A stretch of 25,622 nt of DNA from DASVDK01 sp036381125 [NCBI: Thermodesulfobacteriota bacterium] (GCA_036381125.1 DASVDK010000223.1:1-25622); one strand, 5' to 3'. Positions 5,721 to 13,804 are shown, counted from the first letter of the stretch. Notes: a model not told the origin generated them from the letters alone. A program made the numbers and translations.

Positions 5721-8495
5721 ATGGCCACCAGGCGGACCCTGGCCCTGATCGACGGCCACGCCTACATCTACCGGGCATTCCACGCGATCCAGTCCCTGTC
5801 GAACTCGCGCGGGTTCCCGACGAACGCCGTCTTCGGGTTCCACTCGATGATCCAGAAGGTCCTGTCGGACATCCGACCTGACGCGGCGGTCGTGTGCCTC
5901 GACGCGGGCGACTCGGGCCGGGTCACGGCGTACGCGGACTACAAGGCGAACCGCGCCCCCATGGCCGACGACCTGTCGGTGCAGATCCCCAAGATCATGG
6001 CGCTGCTCGAGGGATGGCGGCTGCCGACGCTCGCCCTCGAGGGGTACGAGGCGGACGACGTCATCGGGACGCTGGCGCGCAAGGCGGTCGACGCCGGCTA
6101 CGAGGTCGTGATCGTCTCCTCCGACAAGGACATGCTCCAGCTCGTCGGGCCGCACGTGCGGGTCTTCGAGGGGATGAAGGGCGTCCTGATGGCCGAGCCG
6201 GAGGTCGAGGCGAAGTTCGGCGTCGGGCCGGCGCAGGTGCCCGACGTGCTCGGGCTCGCGGGCGACGCGATCGACAACATCCCGGGCGTGCCCGGTATCG
6301 GCCTGAAGGGGGCGGCCGAGCTGATCAGGAAGTACGGCGACATGGAGAACCTCCTCGCCCACGCCGACGAGGTCTCCGGCCCCAAGCGGCGCGAGAGCCT
6401 CAAGGCCAACGCCGAGACGGCGCGCCTGTCGCGCGAGCTGGCCCGCATCAGGACCGACCTGCCGATCGACTGCGACCTCGAGGCGTTCGCGCGCCGGGAG
6501 CCGGACGCGCCGGCCCTGGCGGCGCTCTACCGGGAGCTCGAGTTCGGTCGCGCCCTGCGCGACCTCCTGGCAAGGCACCCGGAGCTGGCCGATGCCCCGC
6601 AGACGACCGGGCCGGCTCTGCCGACCCACACGGGCAACGGGGCGGCGGCGAACGCCGCCGAGCCGTCGGTCGCCTCGGACGCCGGCGCCGGCCGTCCCTT
6701 CGGCTTCGCCCGCACGGCGGAGGACCTGGCGCGGCTCGCGGCCGACATCCGGGCGGCGGGATCGGTCGCCCTGTACGCGTTGATCGACCGCGACGACGCC
6801 GTGCGCGGGACCATCGTCGGGCTCGCCCTGCACCCGGCCGACCACCCGGCCCGGTACGTCCCGCTGCGGCACGAGGGGGCGCTCGGCAGCGCGGCGCCGG
6901 GGCAGGCGTCGCAGGGCGACCTCGTGGACCACCTCGGGCCGGTCCTGGCCGACCCGGCGACGCGGGTGCTCGCGGCGGAGCTCAAGCCGGTGCTCCTCGC
7001 CCTCGGCCGCCTCGGGCTGCCGGCGCCGGCCGGGCCGCGCGACGACCTGTCGCTCGCCTCCTACCTCCTCGACCCGGGCAAGCGGCACGACCTGGACCAC
7101 CTGGCGGCCGACCACCTCTCGGTCGCCCGGTCGCGTCCCGACCTCGGCTCCGGCGCCAGGGCGCTCCCGCTCGCGCAACTGCCGGAGGACCGCGCGCGCG
7201 ACGTCGCGTGCGAGTCCGCCGTGCTGGTGACGCGCCTTGCGGCCCGGCTGCTGCCGCGCCTCGAGCCGGAGGGGCTCGCGGGGCTCTACCACGACCTCGA
7301 GGTGCCGCTCGTGCCGGTGCTCGTGAAGATGGAGCGGGCCGGCATCGCGGTCGACCTCTCGCTCCTCGCCCGGCTCTCGAAGGAGATCGCGGCCGAGCTG
7401 GAGCGGATCACGAAGGAGATCTACGAGCTGGCGGGGCAGCGCTTCTCGATCGGGTCGCCCGTCCAGCTCCGCACGGTGCTCTTCGAGACGCTGAAGCTGC
7501 CGGTCATCAAGCGAACCAAGACCGGCCCTTCGACCGACGCCGACGTGCTCCGCCAGCTCGCCCCGCTGCATCCGCTCCCGGCGAAGATCCTCGAGCACCG
7601 CAGCCTCGACAAGCTCAGGGGCACGTACGTCGACGCGCTGCCGCTGCTCGTGGACCGCGAGACGGGCCGCGTCCACACGACCTTCAACCAGACGGTGGCC
7701 GAGACCGGGCGGCTCTCCTCCGACTCCCCGAACCTCCAGAACATCCCGATCCGGACCGAGCTGGGCCGCCGCATCCGGAGCGCCTTCGTCGCGCCCCCCG
7801 GACACCGCCTCGTCTCGGTAGACTACTCGCAGATCGAGCTGCGGATCCTCGCGCACCTCTCGCAGGACCCGCTCCTCCTCGAGGCCTACCGGGAGGCGAA
7901 GGACATCCACGTCCGCACGGCGTGCCAGCTCTTCGACGTGATGCCGTCGGAGGTGACGCCCGATCAGCGCCGGCAGGCGAAGACGGTGAACTTCGCCGTC
8001 ATCTACGGCATCGGGGCCTTCAGCCTCGCCAACGACCTCGGGATCGAGGTCAAGGACGCGCAGGCCTTGATCACGCGGTACTTCGAGACGTACGCCGGCG
8101 TCCGCCGCTACCGGGAGCAGGCGCTGGCCGAGGCGCGGGCGACCGGCGTCGTCACGACGCTGTTCGGGCGCAAGCGATACGTCCCCGACCTGAACGCCGA
8201 CAACCGCAACGTGCGCGCCTACGCCGAGCGCGTGGCGCTCAACACGCCGATCCAGGGCTCCGCCGCCGACTTCATCAAGCGCGCGATGCTGGTCGTCGAT
8301 CGGCGGCTCACGGAGGAGCGCCTGGCCTCGCGGCTCCTGCTGCAGGTGCACGACGAGCTGCTCTTCGAGGCGCCGGAGGCGGAGGTCGAGCGGCTGGGAG
8401 CGCTCGCCAAGGCGGCCATGGAAGGGGTGGCCAGGTTGACCGTGCCGCTGGTCGCCGAGGTCGGGGTCGGTCGGACGTGGGCCGAAGCGCACTAG
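5721..8495 (+). CDS. polA: DNA polymerase I, proofreading site degenerate
   Basis: The protein is 924 residues. An N-terminal 5'-3' exonuclease domain shows YEADDVIGTLA, VSSDKDMLQL and GDAIDNIPGVPGIGLKGA. The middle domain keeps the exonuclease fold outline (DDLSLASYLLDP) but the DxE motif is gone (ALYALIDRDD) and the usual NLKYD block reads AELKPVL, so 3'-5' proofreading is probably absent, as in Taq and Bacillus enzymes. The polymerase domain is intact: DYSQIELRILAHLS with Asp701, RRQAKTVNFAVIYG with Lys754, and LQVHDELLFE with Asp878. The enzyme fills gaps and removes RNA primers. The frame stays open far upstream through the opposite-strand hydrolase gene, but the promoter and the typical N-terminus (LALIDGHAYIYRAFHA) fix the start at 5721. 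Confidence 0.97.
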   Translation: MATRRTLALIDGHAYIYRAFHAIQSLSNSRGFPTNAVFGFHSMIQKVLSDIRPDAAVVCLDAGDSGRVTAYADYKANRAPMADDLSVQIPKIMALLEGWRLPTLALEGYEADDVIGTLARKAVDAGYEVVIVSSDKDMLQLVGPHVRVFEGMKGVLMAEPEVEAKFGVGPAQVPDVLGLAGDAIDNIPGVPGIGLKGAAELIRKYGDMENLLAHADEVSGPKRRESLKANAETARLSRELARIRTDLPIDCDLEAFARREPDAPALAALYRELEFGRALRDLLARHPELADAPQTTGPALPTHTGNGAAANAAEPSVASDAGAGRPFGFARTAEDLARLAADIRAAGSVALYALIDRDDAVRGTIVGLALHPADHPARYVPLRHEGALGSAAPGQASQGDLVDHLGPVLADPATRVLAAELKPVLLALGRLGLPAPAGPRDDLSLASYLLDPGKRHDLDHLAADHLSVARSRPDLGSGARALPLAQLPEDRARDVACESAVLVTRLAARLLPRLEPEGLAGLYHDLEVPLVPVLVKMERAGIAVDLSLLARLSKEIAAELERITKEIYELAGQRFSIGSPVQLRTVLFETLKLPVIKRTKTGPSTDADVLRQLAPLHPLPAKILEHRSLDKLRGTYVDALPLLVDRETGRVHTTFNQTVAETGRLSSDSPNLQNIPIRTELGRRIRSAFVAPPGHRLVSVDYSQIELRILAHLSQDPLLLEAYREAKDIHVRTACQLFDVMPSEVTPDQRRQAKTVNFAVIYGIGAFSLANDLGIEVKDAQALITRYFETYAGVRRYREQALAEARATGVVTTLFGRKRYVPDLNADNRNVRAYAERVALNTPIQGSAADFIKRAMLVVDRRLTEERLASRLLLQVHDELLFEAPEAEVERLGALAKAAMEGVARLTVPLVAEVGVGRTWAEAH

Positions 8496-8558
8496 GGACG
8501 GGACGGCCATGGCCCGGCGTCGAATCGGTATCCCGACGCGCCGTCTAACGGGCGTGAG

Positions 8559-9122
8559 ATGAGCCGGCCGCCCGGGGGGCCCTCGCCGGCCGACCACGAC
8601 CTGGTAGCCAGGGCCCGAAACGGGGACCGCGAGGCGTTCCGGGTCCTGGTCGAGCGCTACGAGGGGCGGGCGTACGCCATCGCGTTCGGCCTCGTGGGAC
8701 ACCGCGAGGACGCGCGGGAGATCGTCCAGGAGGCGTTCCTCAAGGCATACCGCACACTCGGCGGCTTCCGCGGCGACTCGAGCTTCTACACCTGGCTCTA
8801 CCGGATCGTCGTCAACCTGGCGATCGACGCGCGGCGCAAGGAGCGCCCGTCTCCCCTGGAAGCCCCTGACCGCCTCGAGGACCGGGGCGCCCCGAGCCCC
8901 TCGGACGACGCCTACCGCAGCGAGCTGCGCGCCGCGATCATGGCCGCGATCGACGACCTGCCCCCGGAGCAGCGAGCGGCGATCGTTCTGCGCGAGCTGG
9001 AGGGGCTGTCGTACGCGGAGATCGCAGAGGTGGAGCAGGTGCCCATCGGGACGGTGATGTCCCGGTTGTTCTACGCGCGCCGGAAGCTCCAGAGCGCCCT
9101 GGCACGGTACCGGGGCACGTGA
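8559..9122 (+). CDS. ECF (RpoE-type) RNA polymerase sigma factor
   Basis: This 187-residue protein has only the two core sigma domains. Region 2 covers about residues 20-90, including DREAFRVLVERYEGRAY, DAREIVQEAFLKAYRTL and FYTWLYRIVVNLAID. Region 4 covers about residues 125-185, with LPPEQRAAIVLRELEGLSYAEIAEV and GTVMSRLFYARRKLQ forming the -35-binding helix-turn-helix. It would direct a small envelope or stress regulon. The anti-sigma factor follows 30 bases downstream, so the pair probably forms a switch. A possible self-regulated promoter (GAAT at 8522 and CGTC at 8542) precedes it but is only suggestive. The signal sensed cannot be read from the sequence. Confidence 0.93.
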   Translation: MSRPPGGPSPADHDLVARARNGDREAFRVLVERYEGRAYAIAFGLVGHREDAREIVQEAFLKAYRTLGGFRGDSSFYTWLYRIVVNLAIDARRKERPSPLEAPDRLEDRGAPSPSDDAYRSELRAAIMAAIDDLPPEQRAAIVLRELEGLSYAEIAEVEQVPIGTVMSRLFYARRKLQSALARYRGT

Positions 9123-9152
9123 TGGAGCCCGACCGTCCGGCCGCGACTATGT

Positions 9153-9689
9153 ATGATGGAGAGCATCGTGACCTGTAGCACTGTCGACGAGCAGATCCAC
9201 GCCTACCTGGACGGAGAGCTGCCGGAGCCGGCCCGCGCGGCGGCCGAGCGGCACCTCGCCGGCTGCGCGGCCTGCCGCGAACGCCTCGCGGCCTTCCAGG
9301 GCCTCGGCCGGCTGCTCCGGCGCGAGCTGTCGGCCGCGGCCGGCGAGCCGCCGAGCCTCTGGCCCGCGATCGAGCGCCGGCTCGGCGACATCGCCGTCGA
9401 CGCGCCCGCCCGGGTCCCGGCTCGGGGGCGCGCAGCCGTCGGCCGCCGGGCGTGGCGTGCCGTCGTCCCGGCCGCGGCCGCCGCCGCGGCCGTCATCGCG
9501 GCGGTGAGCCTCTTCCGGGAGCGCGAGCCGGCTGCGCCGTCCGAGGCGCCGGCGCAGGTCGCCTCCGTCGAGGGGGGCGACCGCTCCTCGGTCGTCCTGC
9601 TCGCCGGCACGCCCTCCGAGCCGCCGATCATCCTGGTCACCGAGACGCCGGCGATCCCGCGCCTGTCGGAGGGAGACTCCTCGCTGTGA
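9153..9689 (+). CDS. Zinc-finger (zf-HC2) membrane anti-sigma factor
   Basis: Residues 1-50 hold the anti-sigma zinc-binding pattern HLAGCAAC (His34, Cys38, Cys41) after the helix DEQIHAYLDGELPEPARAAAERH. A single membrane span follows at about residues 100-121 (AWRAVVPAAAAAAAVIAAVSLF), then a short periplasmic tail. This is the standard layout of an anti-sigma factor that holds its ECF partner at the inner membrane until a signal arrives. An ATG at 9156 is an equally possible start. Three genes in a row (sigma, anti-sigma, secreted protein) look cotranscribed, and the stop overlaps the next start by four bases. Confidence 0.9.
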   Translation: MMESIVTCSTVDEQIHAYLDGELPEPARAAAERHLAGCAACRERLAAFQGLGRLLRRELSAAAGEPPSLWPAIERRLGDIAVDAPARVPARGRAAVGRRAWRAVVPAAAAAAAVIAAVSLFREREPAAPSEAPAQVASVEGGDRSSVVLLAGTPSEPPIILVTETPAIPRLSEGDSSL

Positions 9690-10132
9690 ATCGCGCCCGC
9701 GCCTGGTCGTTCGTGCTCGCTCTCGCCGCCGGCCTGGGTCTCGCGCAGCCGGCGTCGGCGATGTCCATCTCGGTGCAGGTGCAGGTCATCTACGCCACGA
9801 ACAACGACACCGGTGTCGATCCGGCGCTGACCCCGCACGCACGGAGCTTCTCGTCCTTCCGCTACAGCGCCTACAAGCGCGTCGGCGGTCGGACCCTCGA
9901 GCTCAGTGACACCTCGACCGCCTCCATGGAGCTGCCGGGCGGCCGGCGGCTCGACGTCTTTCCTCGCACCCTCACGCCCGACGGCGCGGACCTGCGCGTC
10001 GCCGTCTACGAAGGGGGGCAGAAGCTCGTGGTGAGCCTCGTGCGCCTGGTACCGGGGGGCCAGCCCATCATCGTCGGGGGCTTCAAGCACGAGGACGGCG
10101 CGCTGTTCCTGTCGATCCGGGCCCTGCGTTAG
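9686..10132 (+). CDS. Small secreted protein of the sigma/anti-sigma operon
   Basis: A GTG start overlaps the anti-sigma stop (GTGA), so the 148-residue product is translationally coupled to it. It begins with a clean signal peptide (WSFVLALAAGLGLAQPASA, cleavage after Ala25) and continues as a mostly beta-strand domain: SISVQVQVIYATNN, RYSAYKRVGGRTLELSD, RRLDVFPRTL, LRVAVYEGGQKLVVSLVRL and ALFLSIRAL. No catalytic or metal motif is visible. The strand pattern suggests a single beta-sandwich in the periplasm. It could be a signal sensor, or the effector controlled by the sigma factor; coupling to the anti-sigma gene favours a regulatory partner. I do not recognise a named family. Confidence 0.75.
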   Translation: MNRARAWSFVLALAAGLGLAQPASAMSISVQVQVIYATNNDTGVDPALTPHARSFSSFRYSAYKRVGGRTLELSDTSTASMELPGGRRLDVFPRTLTPDGADLRVAVYEGGQKLVVSLVRLVPGGQPIIVGGFKHEDGALFLSIRALR

Positions 10133-10192
10133 AAACCGGACAGCGGGGGGCCCGGTTCCGTCGAAAGGGCTTCCCAAGGAGGTTGCAAAGAC

Positions 10193-10729
10193 ATGGGTAC
10201 CGGGACACCTGTTGCCGGCCGGCCCGGCCGCCTCGTGCCGGCCGGCCCGGCCGCGGCGCACCGTGCCGCCGTGGCGGCGGCCTGCGCCTGCGCGCTGCTC
10301 CTCGGCGCCTGCGCGGCGGGACCGACGCGGTACCCCGGCCGGGCGGACGTCCGGGCGGGGGACGCGCCGGTCATCCGCATCGAGGAGACGAACTCCACCG
10401 ACACCTCGCCGCGCGTGCTGCGGGTGCCGCCCGGCACGGACGTCTCGTGGCTCAACGCCTCGGGGCAGATCGTGTTCGTCCGGTTCGTGCAGCCGGTGCG
10501 GGAGGCCTGCGGCGAGCCGGTGCGGTTCGATCGCAACTTCGACGGCACGAGCTACGTGACCCGGAACCTCGCCCCCTTCAACGAGGCCCGCCTCTGCTTT
10601 CCCGAGCCGGGGCGGTACGACTTCGTCGTCAGCTCGCTGGGCGGCGGCGGCGGGGGCGGCGACCAGGTGACCAACGGCCTGAACGGCTCGCCCTCACCGG
10701 TCCGTTACGGGACGGTGATCGTCGAGTAG
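10193..10729 (+). CDS. Cupredoxin-like lipoprotein
   Basis: A strong ribosome site, AAGGAGGTT (10176-10184), lies eight bases before the ATG. The 178-residue protein has a lipobox LLLGAC, making Cys40 the lipidated residue. The mature part begins with a strand (VIRIEETN), then VLRVPPGTDVSWLNASGQIVFVRF, and ends with PEPGRYDFVVSS and GTVIVE. The phrases PPGTDVSWLN and EPGRYDFVVS are the fold marks of plastocyanin-like cupredoxins. The usual His-Cys-His-Met copper ligands are not evident, and Cys106 and Cys135 could instead form a disulfide. Seven consecutive glycines (residues 150-156) sit near the end. The gene is 60 bases downstream of the sigma-factor operon and may belong to it. Confidence 0.65.
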   Translation: MGTGTPVAGRPGRLVPAGPAAAHRAAVAAACACALLLGACAAGPTRYPGRADVRAGDAPVIRIEETNSTDTSPRVLRVPPGTDVSWLNASGQIVFVRFVQPVREACGEPVRFDRNFDGTSYVTRNLAPFNEARLCFPEPGRYDFVVSSLGGGGGGGDQVTNGLNGSPSPVRYGTVIVE

Positions 10730-10755
10730 GTCGTCCGAAAACCGAACAACTCCGC

Positions 10756-10780
10756 GGGGTCACGCCGACGGCGTGACCCC
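10756..10780. repeat. Perfect 11-bp palindromic hairpin between lipoprotein and GntR genes
   Basis: The arm GGGGTCACGCC (10756-10766) and its exact complement GGCGTGACCCC (10770-10780) flank a three-base loop, GAC. It lies 26 bases after the lipoprotein stop and nine bases before the -35 box of the GntR gene. No T run follows, so it is not a textbook intrinsic terminator. It could be a REP-like element, a 3'-end stabiliser, or an operator for the GntR regulator next door. Confidence 0.6.
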
Positions 10781-10789
10781 AGGGAGTCG

Positions 10790-10819
10790 TTGACATTTCA
10801 ACTCCTCTCCGAGTAACGT
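10790..10819 (+). promoter_or_regulatory. Promoter of the GntR-family regulator
   Basis: A consensus -35 box TTGACA (10790-10795) is followed after 18 bases by TAACGT (10814-10819), which keeps the first two and last bases of the -10 consensus. The start of transcription would be near 10826. The perfect hairpin ends nine bases upstream, a position where a bound regulator could affect it. Confidence 0.5.
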
Positions 10820-10840
10820 AGTCACGCCTCGTTCGGCTCC

Positions 10841-11602
10841 GTGCAGGTCGCACCATTCGCCGGGGTTATCGCCGCCATGCGCGTCCACATGGCCGGGCTT
10901 CCGGCCGTCGACACCTCGCGGGCCCTCGAACGCCGTTCGCCGCCGCGCACGCTGCGCGACCGGGTGGTCGCGACGCTGCGGGAGTCCATCGTCTCGGGGC
11001 GCATCCCGCCCGGGGCCCGCCTGTCCGAGCCGTCGCTCGCGCGCGAGCTGCAGGTGAGCCGCGGGCCGATCCGCGAGGCGATCCGGGAGCTGGCCGCCGA
11101 GGGGCTCGTCCGGATCGAGGCGCGGATCGGCACGTTCGTGACCCGTCCCGAGGCGAGGGAGATCGCGGAGGCCTTCGCCATCAAGTCGGTCCTCGAGGGG
11201 CTCGCGGCGCGCCTGGCCTGCGCCGAGGGGACCGAGGAGTCGCGCCGAGCCCATCTCGCGCCGCACCTCGCCGCGCTCGATCGGGTCGACCTGGCGTCCG
11301 ACAGCCGCGCCTACCTCGCCGCGACGCGGAGCTTCCACGAGGCGATCCTCGAGCTGGCCGGCAACGCCCGGCTGGCCGCGCTCCACCGCACGCTGAACGA
11401 CCAGCTCCAGCGCCTCTGCGGTCCACTCGTCACGCCCGACCTCGTGATCCGCTACGCCCAGGAGCACCGCGCGATCGCGGCGGCCATCGCCGCCAACCGT
11501 CCGACCCAGGCCGAGCGGCTGTCGCGCCTGCACGTCGCGCGGTCCGGCGACCGGCTGCTCGAGATCGGCGCCAGAGGCCAGAGGCGCCGATTCGGGTCCT
11601 GA
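10841..11602 (+). CDS. GntR-family transcriptional regulator, FadR/FCD type
   Basis: The 253-residue protein has an N-terminal winged helix (LRDRVVATLRESIVSGRIPPG, LSEPSLARELQVSRGPIREA, LAAEGLVRIEARIGTFV) and a C-terminal all-helical FCD ligand domain. The FCD domain shows RSFHEAILELAGNARLAALH and EHRAIAAAIAANRPTQAERL, whose histidines commonly bind a metal and help hold a small organic acid. The start is uncertain: GTG 10841 has no ribosome site, and ATGs at 10877 and 10889 also lie before the conserved part. It is immediately upstream of the dehydrogenase operon, in the arrangement seen for PdhR and aceEF in Escherichia coli. Control of that operon is therefore plausible but inferred. Other acid-responsive roles are possible. 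Confidence 0.88.
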   Translation: MQVAPFAGVIAAMRVHMAGLPAVDTSRALERRSPPRTLRDRVVATLRESIVSGRIPPGARLSEPSLARELQVSRGPIREAIRELAAEGLVRIEARIGTFVTRPEAREIAEAFAIKSVLEGLAARLACAEGTEESRRAHLAPHLAALDRVDLASDSRAYLAATRSFHEAILELAGNARLAALHRTLNDQLQRLCGPLVTPDLVIRYAQEHRAIAAAIAANRPTQAERLSRLHVARSGDRLLEIGARGQRRRFGS

Positions 11603-11667
11603 TCGCGCCGGGTCGCGCCACCCGAATCGTCCCTTCCGGGGGGCGTCCCGGACGGGCCGCCCCGGCG

Positions 11668-11696
11668 TTGCGGCTGGACCGCCTCCGGTCTATACT
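11668..11696 (+). promoter_or_regulatory. Sigma-70-type promoter of the 2-oxoacid dehydrogenase operon
   Basis: TTGCGG (11668-11673) and TATACT (11691-11696) are 17 bases apart; the -10 box matches five of six consensus bases. Transcription would begin near 11703, leaving a leader of about 105 bases before the E1-alpha ATG, which is long enough for post-transcriptional control. The promoter lies 65 bases after the GntR stop. Confidence 0.65.
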
Positions 11697-11809
11697 TTCC
11701 CGGATTTTCGGGCTCTTCGGCCGGGCACCCCCTTCTTATCCGACACCCAGGGGCTCCCCGCGGGTCCACGAGGCGCGCGCGGAACCCGGGCTAAGGAGTG
11801 TCTCCGCGA

Positions 11810-12823
11810 ATGGTACAGCGCAGCGCCGTGGCCACCGAATCCGTCGAGCGCCTCGATCACAAGCTCCTCGAGTCCCTCCTCCACCAGATGCTCCTCATCC
11901 GCCGATTCGAAGAGAAGGCCGCCGAGATGTACGCGGCAGGCCGGATCGGCGGCTTCTGCCACCTGTACATCGGGCAGGAGGCCATCGCGGTGGGGGCCGT
12001 GCCGCTCTTGCGGGCCGACGACTACGTCATCGCGCCCTACCGCGAGCACGGCCACGCCCTCGCCCGGGGCATGTCCGCCGACGTGATCATGGCCGAGCTC
12101 TACGGCAAGATCGGCGGCTGCTCGAAGGGGAAGGGGGGCTCCATGCACCTCTTCGACCGCGAGCTGAACTTCATGGGCGGGCACGGCATCGTGGGCGGAC
12201 AGCTTCCGGTCGCCGTGGGGCTCGGCTTCGCCTCCCGCTACCAGGACCGCGACTCCGTCACGCTGGCCTTCCTCGGCGACGGCGCCGTCCCGCAGGGCGC
12301 GTTCCACGAGTCGCTGAATCTCGCCGCGCTCTGGAAGCTGCCGATCGTCTTCCTGATCGAGAACAACCAGTACGCCATGGGGACGCCGCTTGCCAAGACC
12401 AACGCCGTGACCGACCTCTACAAGCAGGCGTCGGCGTACGGCATGGAGGGCGTCGTGGTGGACGGCATGGACGTCCTCGCGGTGCGCGCCGTGACCGAGA
12501 AGGCGCTCGCGCGCGCGCGCAAGGGGATGCCGGTGCTGATCGAGGCGCGCACCTACCGGTACCGCGGTCACTCCATGAGCGATCCGACCTCCGGCACGTA
12601 CCGCACGAGGGAGGAGCTCGAGGAGCACAAGAAGCGCGACCCCATCGTCCTCTTCCGCGAGCGGCTGATGAAGGACGGCGTCATCGACGAGGCGAAGCTC
12701 AAGGCGCTCGACGAGCAGGTGAAGGCCACGGTGCAGCGCGCGGTCGACTTCGCGGAGCAGAGCCCGTACCCGCCGATCGAGTCGATGTACGAGGACGTCT
12801 ACGCGGACGAGAGGGCCCACTAG
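11810..12823 (+). CDS. pdhA: Pyruvate (2-oxoacid) dehydrogenase E1 component, alpha subunit
   Basis: This subunit uses thiamine diphosphate to decarboxylate pyruvate and pass the acyl unit to the lipoyl group of E2. The 337-residue protein has the cofactor motif beginning with GDG (residues 156-158) in FLGDGAVPQGAFHESLNL and ending in the asparagine pair of IENNQYA (residues 185-186). RRFEEKAAEMYAAGRIGGF, the PYREHGHALARG block and the YRYRGHSMSDP loop are typical of the alpha subunit of pyruvate-type E1. The ATG at 11810 is chosen because AAGGAG (11793-11798) lies 11 bases upstream, whereas a GTG at 11798 overlaps that site. The stop is immediately followed by the E1-beta start. A branched-chain substrate cannot be excluded, but the sequence reads as pyruvate or acetoin type. 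Confidence 0.93.
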   Translation: MVQRSAVATESVERLDHKLLESLLHQMLLIRRFEEKAAEMYAAGRIGGFCHLYIGQEAIAVGAVPLLRADDYVIAPYREHGHALARGMSADVIMAELYGKIGGCSKGKGGSMHLFDRELNFMGGHGIVGGQLPVAVGLGFASRYQDRDSVTLAFLGDGAVPQGAFHESLNLAALWKLPIVFLIENNQYAMGTPLAKTNAVTDLYKQASAYGMEGVVVDGMDVLAVRAVTEKALARARKGMPVLIEARTYRYRGHSMSDPTSGTYRTREELEEHKKRDPIVLFRERLMKDGVIDEAKLKALDEQVKATVQRAVDFAEQSPYPPIESMYEDVYADERAH

Positions 12824-13804
12824 ATGGCGGTCATCACCATGCGCGAGGCGCTGAACCAGGCGCTCCGCGAGGAGATGGCGCGCGACCCCCGCGTGTTCCT
12901 GATGGGCGAGGAGGTCGGCGCCTACAACGGGGCGTACAAGGTCAGCCAGGGGCTCCTGAAGGAGTTCGGCGCGAAGCGGGTCATCGACACGCCGATCGCC
13001 GAGGAGGGCTTCGCGGGGGCCGGCATCGGCGCCGCGATCGCGGGGCTCAGGCCGATCGTCGAGATGATGACCTGGAACTTCGCGTTCCTCGCGCTCGACC
13101 AGATCGTCAACAACGCCGCGAAGATGCGGTACATGTCGGGCGGCCAGCTCGGCTGCCCCATCGTCTTCCGCGGCCCGAACGGCGCGGCGCACCAGCTCGC
13201 CTCGCAGCACAGTCAGGCCACCGAGACCTTCTGGTGTCACGTGCCGGGGCTCAAGGTGGTGTCGCCGGCGACGCCGGCCGACGCGAAGGGGCTCCTCAAG
13301 TCGGCCGTCCGGGACGACAACCCCGTCATCATGCTCGAGAGCGAGACGCTCTACGGCCTCAAGGGGGAGGTGCCCGACGGCGAGCACCTGGTGCCCATCG
13401 GGGTGGCCGACGTGAAGCGCGCCGGCTCCGACGTGACGCTCATCGGCTGGAGCAAGACGCTCCACTACGCCCTCGAGGCGGCCAACGACCTCGCGCAGGA
13501 GGGGATCGAGGCGGAGGTCATCGACCTGCGCACGCTCCGGCCGCTCGACGTCGAGACCATCGTCCAGTCGGTCCGCAAGACCAACCGCGTGGTCGTGGTC
13601 CAGGAGGGCTGGCGGTATGCCGGCGTCGCCGCGGAGGTCGCGCAGGTGATCAGCGAGCATGCCTGGGACGACCTCGACGCGCCGGTCGCGCGGGTGACCG
13701 GCGCGGACGTGCCGATGCCCTACTCGAAGGACCTCGAGAAGGCGGCGATGCCCCACAAGGACCTGATCGTGGCGGCCGCGAAGAAGGTGCTCTATCGCGC
13801 CTAG
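12824..13804 (+). CDS. pdhB: Pyruvate (2-oxoacid) dehydrogenase E1 component, beta subunit
   Basis: The ATG directly abuts the E1-alpha stop. The 326-residue protein opens with MREALNQALREEMARDPRVFLMGEEVG, the standard beta-subunit start whose glutamate activates thiamine diphosphate. It continues with DTPIAEEGFAGAGIGAAIAG, RGPNGAAHQLASQHSQATE and a transketolase C-terminal domain (DLRTLRPLDVETIVQSVRKT, VVVQEGWRYAGVAAEV). It forms the heterotetrameric E1 with the preceding gene. Length and motifs are ordinary. A gap of 165 bases follows before E2, and TTGGAG (13924-13929) with TACGCT (13946-13951) in it could be a weak internal promoter. Confidence 0.94.
   Translation: MAVITMREALNQALREEMARDPRVFLMGEEVGAYNGAYKVSQGLLKEFGAKRVIDTPIAEEGFAGAGIGAAIAGLRPIVEMMTWNFAFLALDQIVNNAAKMRYMSGGQLGCPIVFRGPNGAAHQLASQHSQATETFWCHVPGLKVVSPATPADAKGLLKSAVRDDNPVIMLESETLYGLKGEVPDGEHLVPIGVADVKRAGSDVTLIGWSKTLHYALEAANDLAQEGIEAEVIDLRTLRPLDVETIVQSVRKTNRVVVVQEGWRYAGVAAEVAQVISEHAWDDLDAPVARVTGADVPMPYSKDLEKAAMPHKDLIVAAAKKVLYRA

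Noticed and set aside
4797-8702. Very long minus-strand open frame across polA
   Set aside because: It is an antisense shadow produced by high GC codon bias. Only its last 278 codons, from the ATG at 5630 with AGGAGG and a Tat signal, are a real gene.
10756-10780. Intrinsic terminator for the lipoprotein gene
   Set aside because: The hairpin is perfect, but no T run follows on either strand, so it is reported as a palindrome of unknown role.
11798-11800. GTG start for E1-alpha
   Set aside because: It overlaps the Shine-Dalgarno AAGGAG (11793-11798); the ATG at 11810 is properly placed after it.
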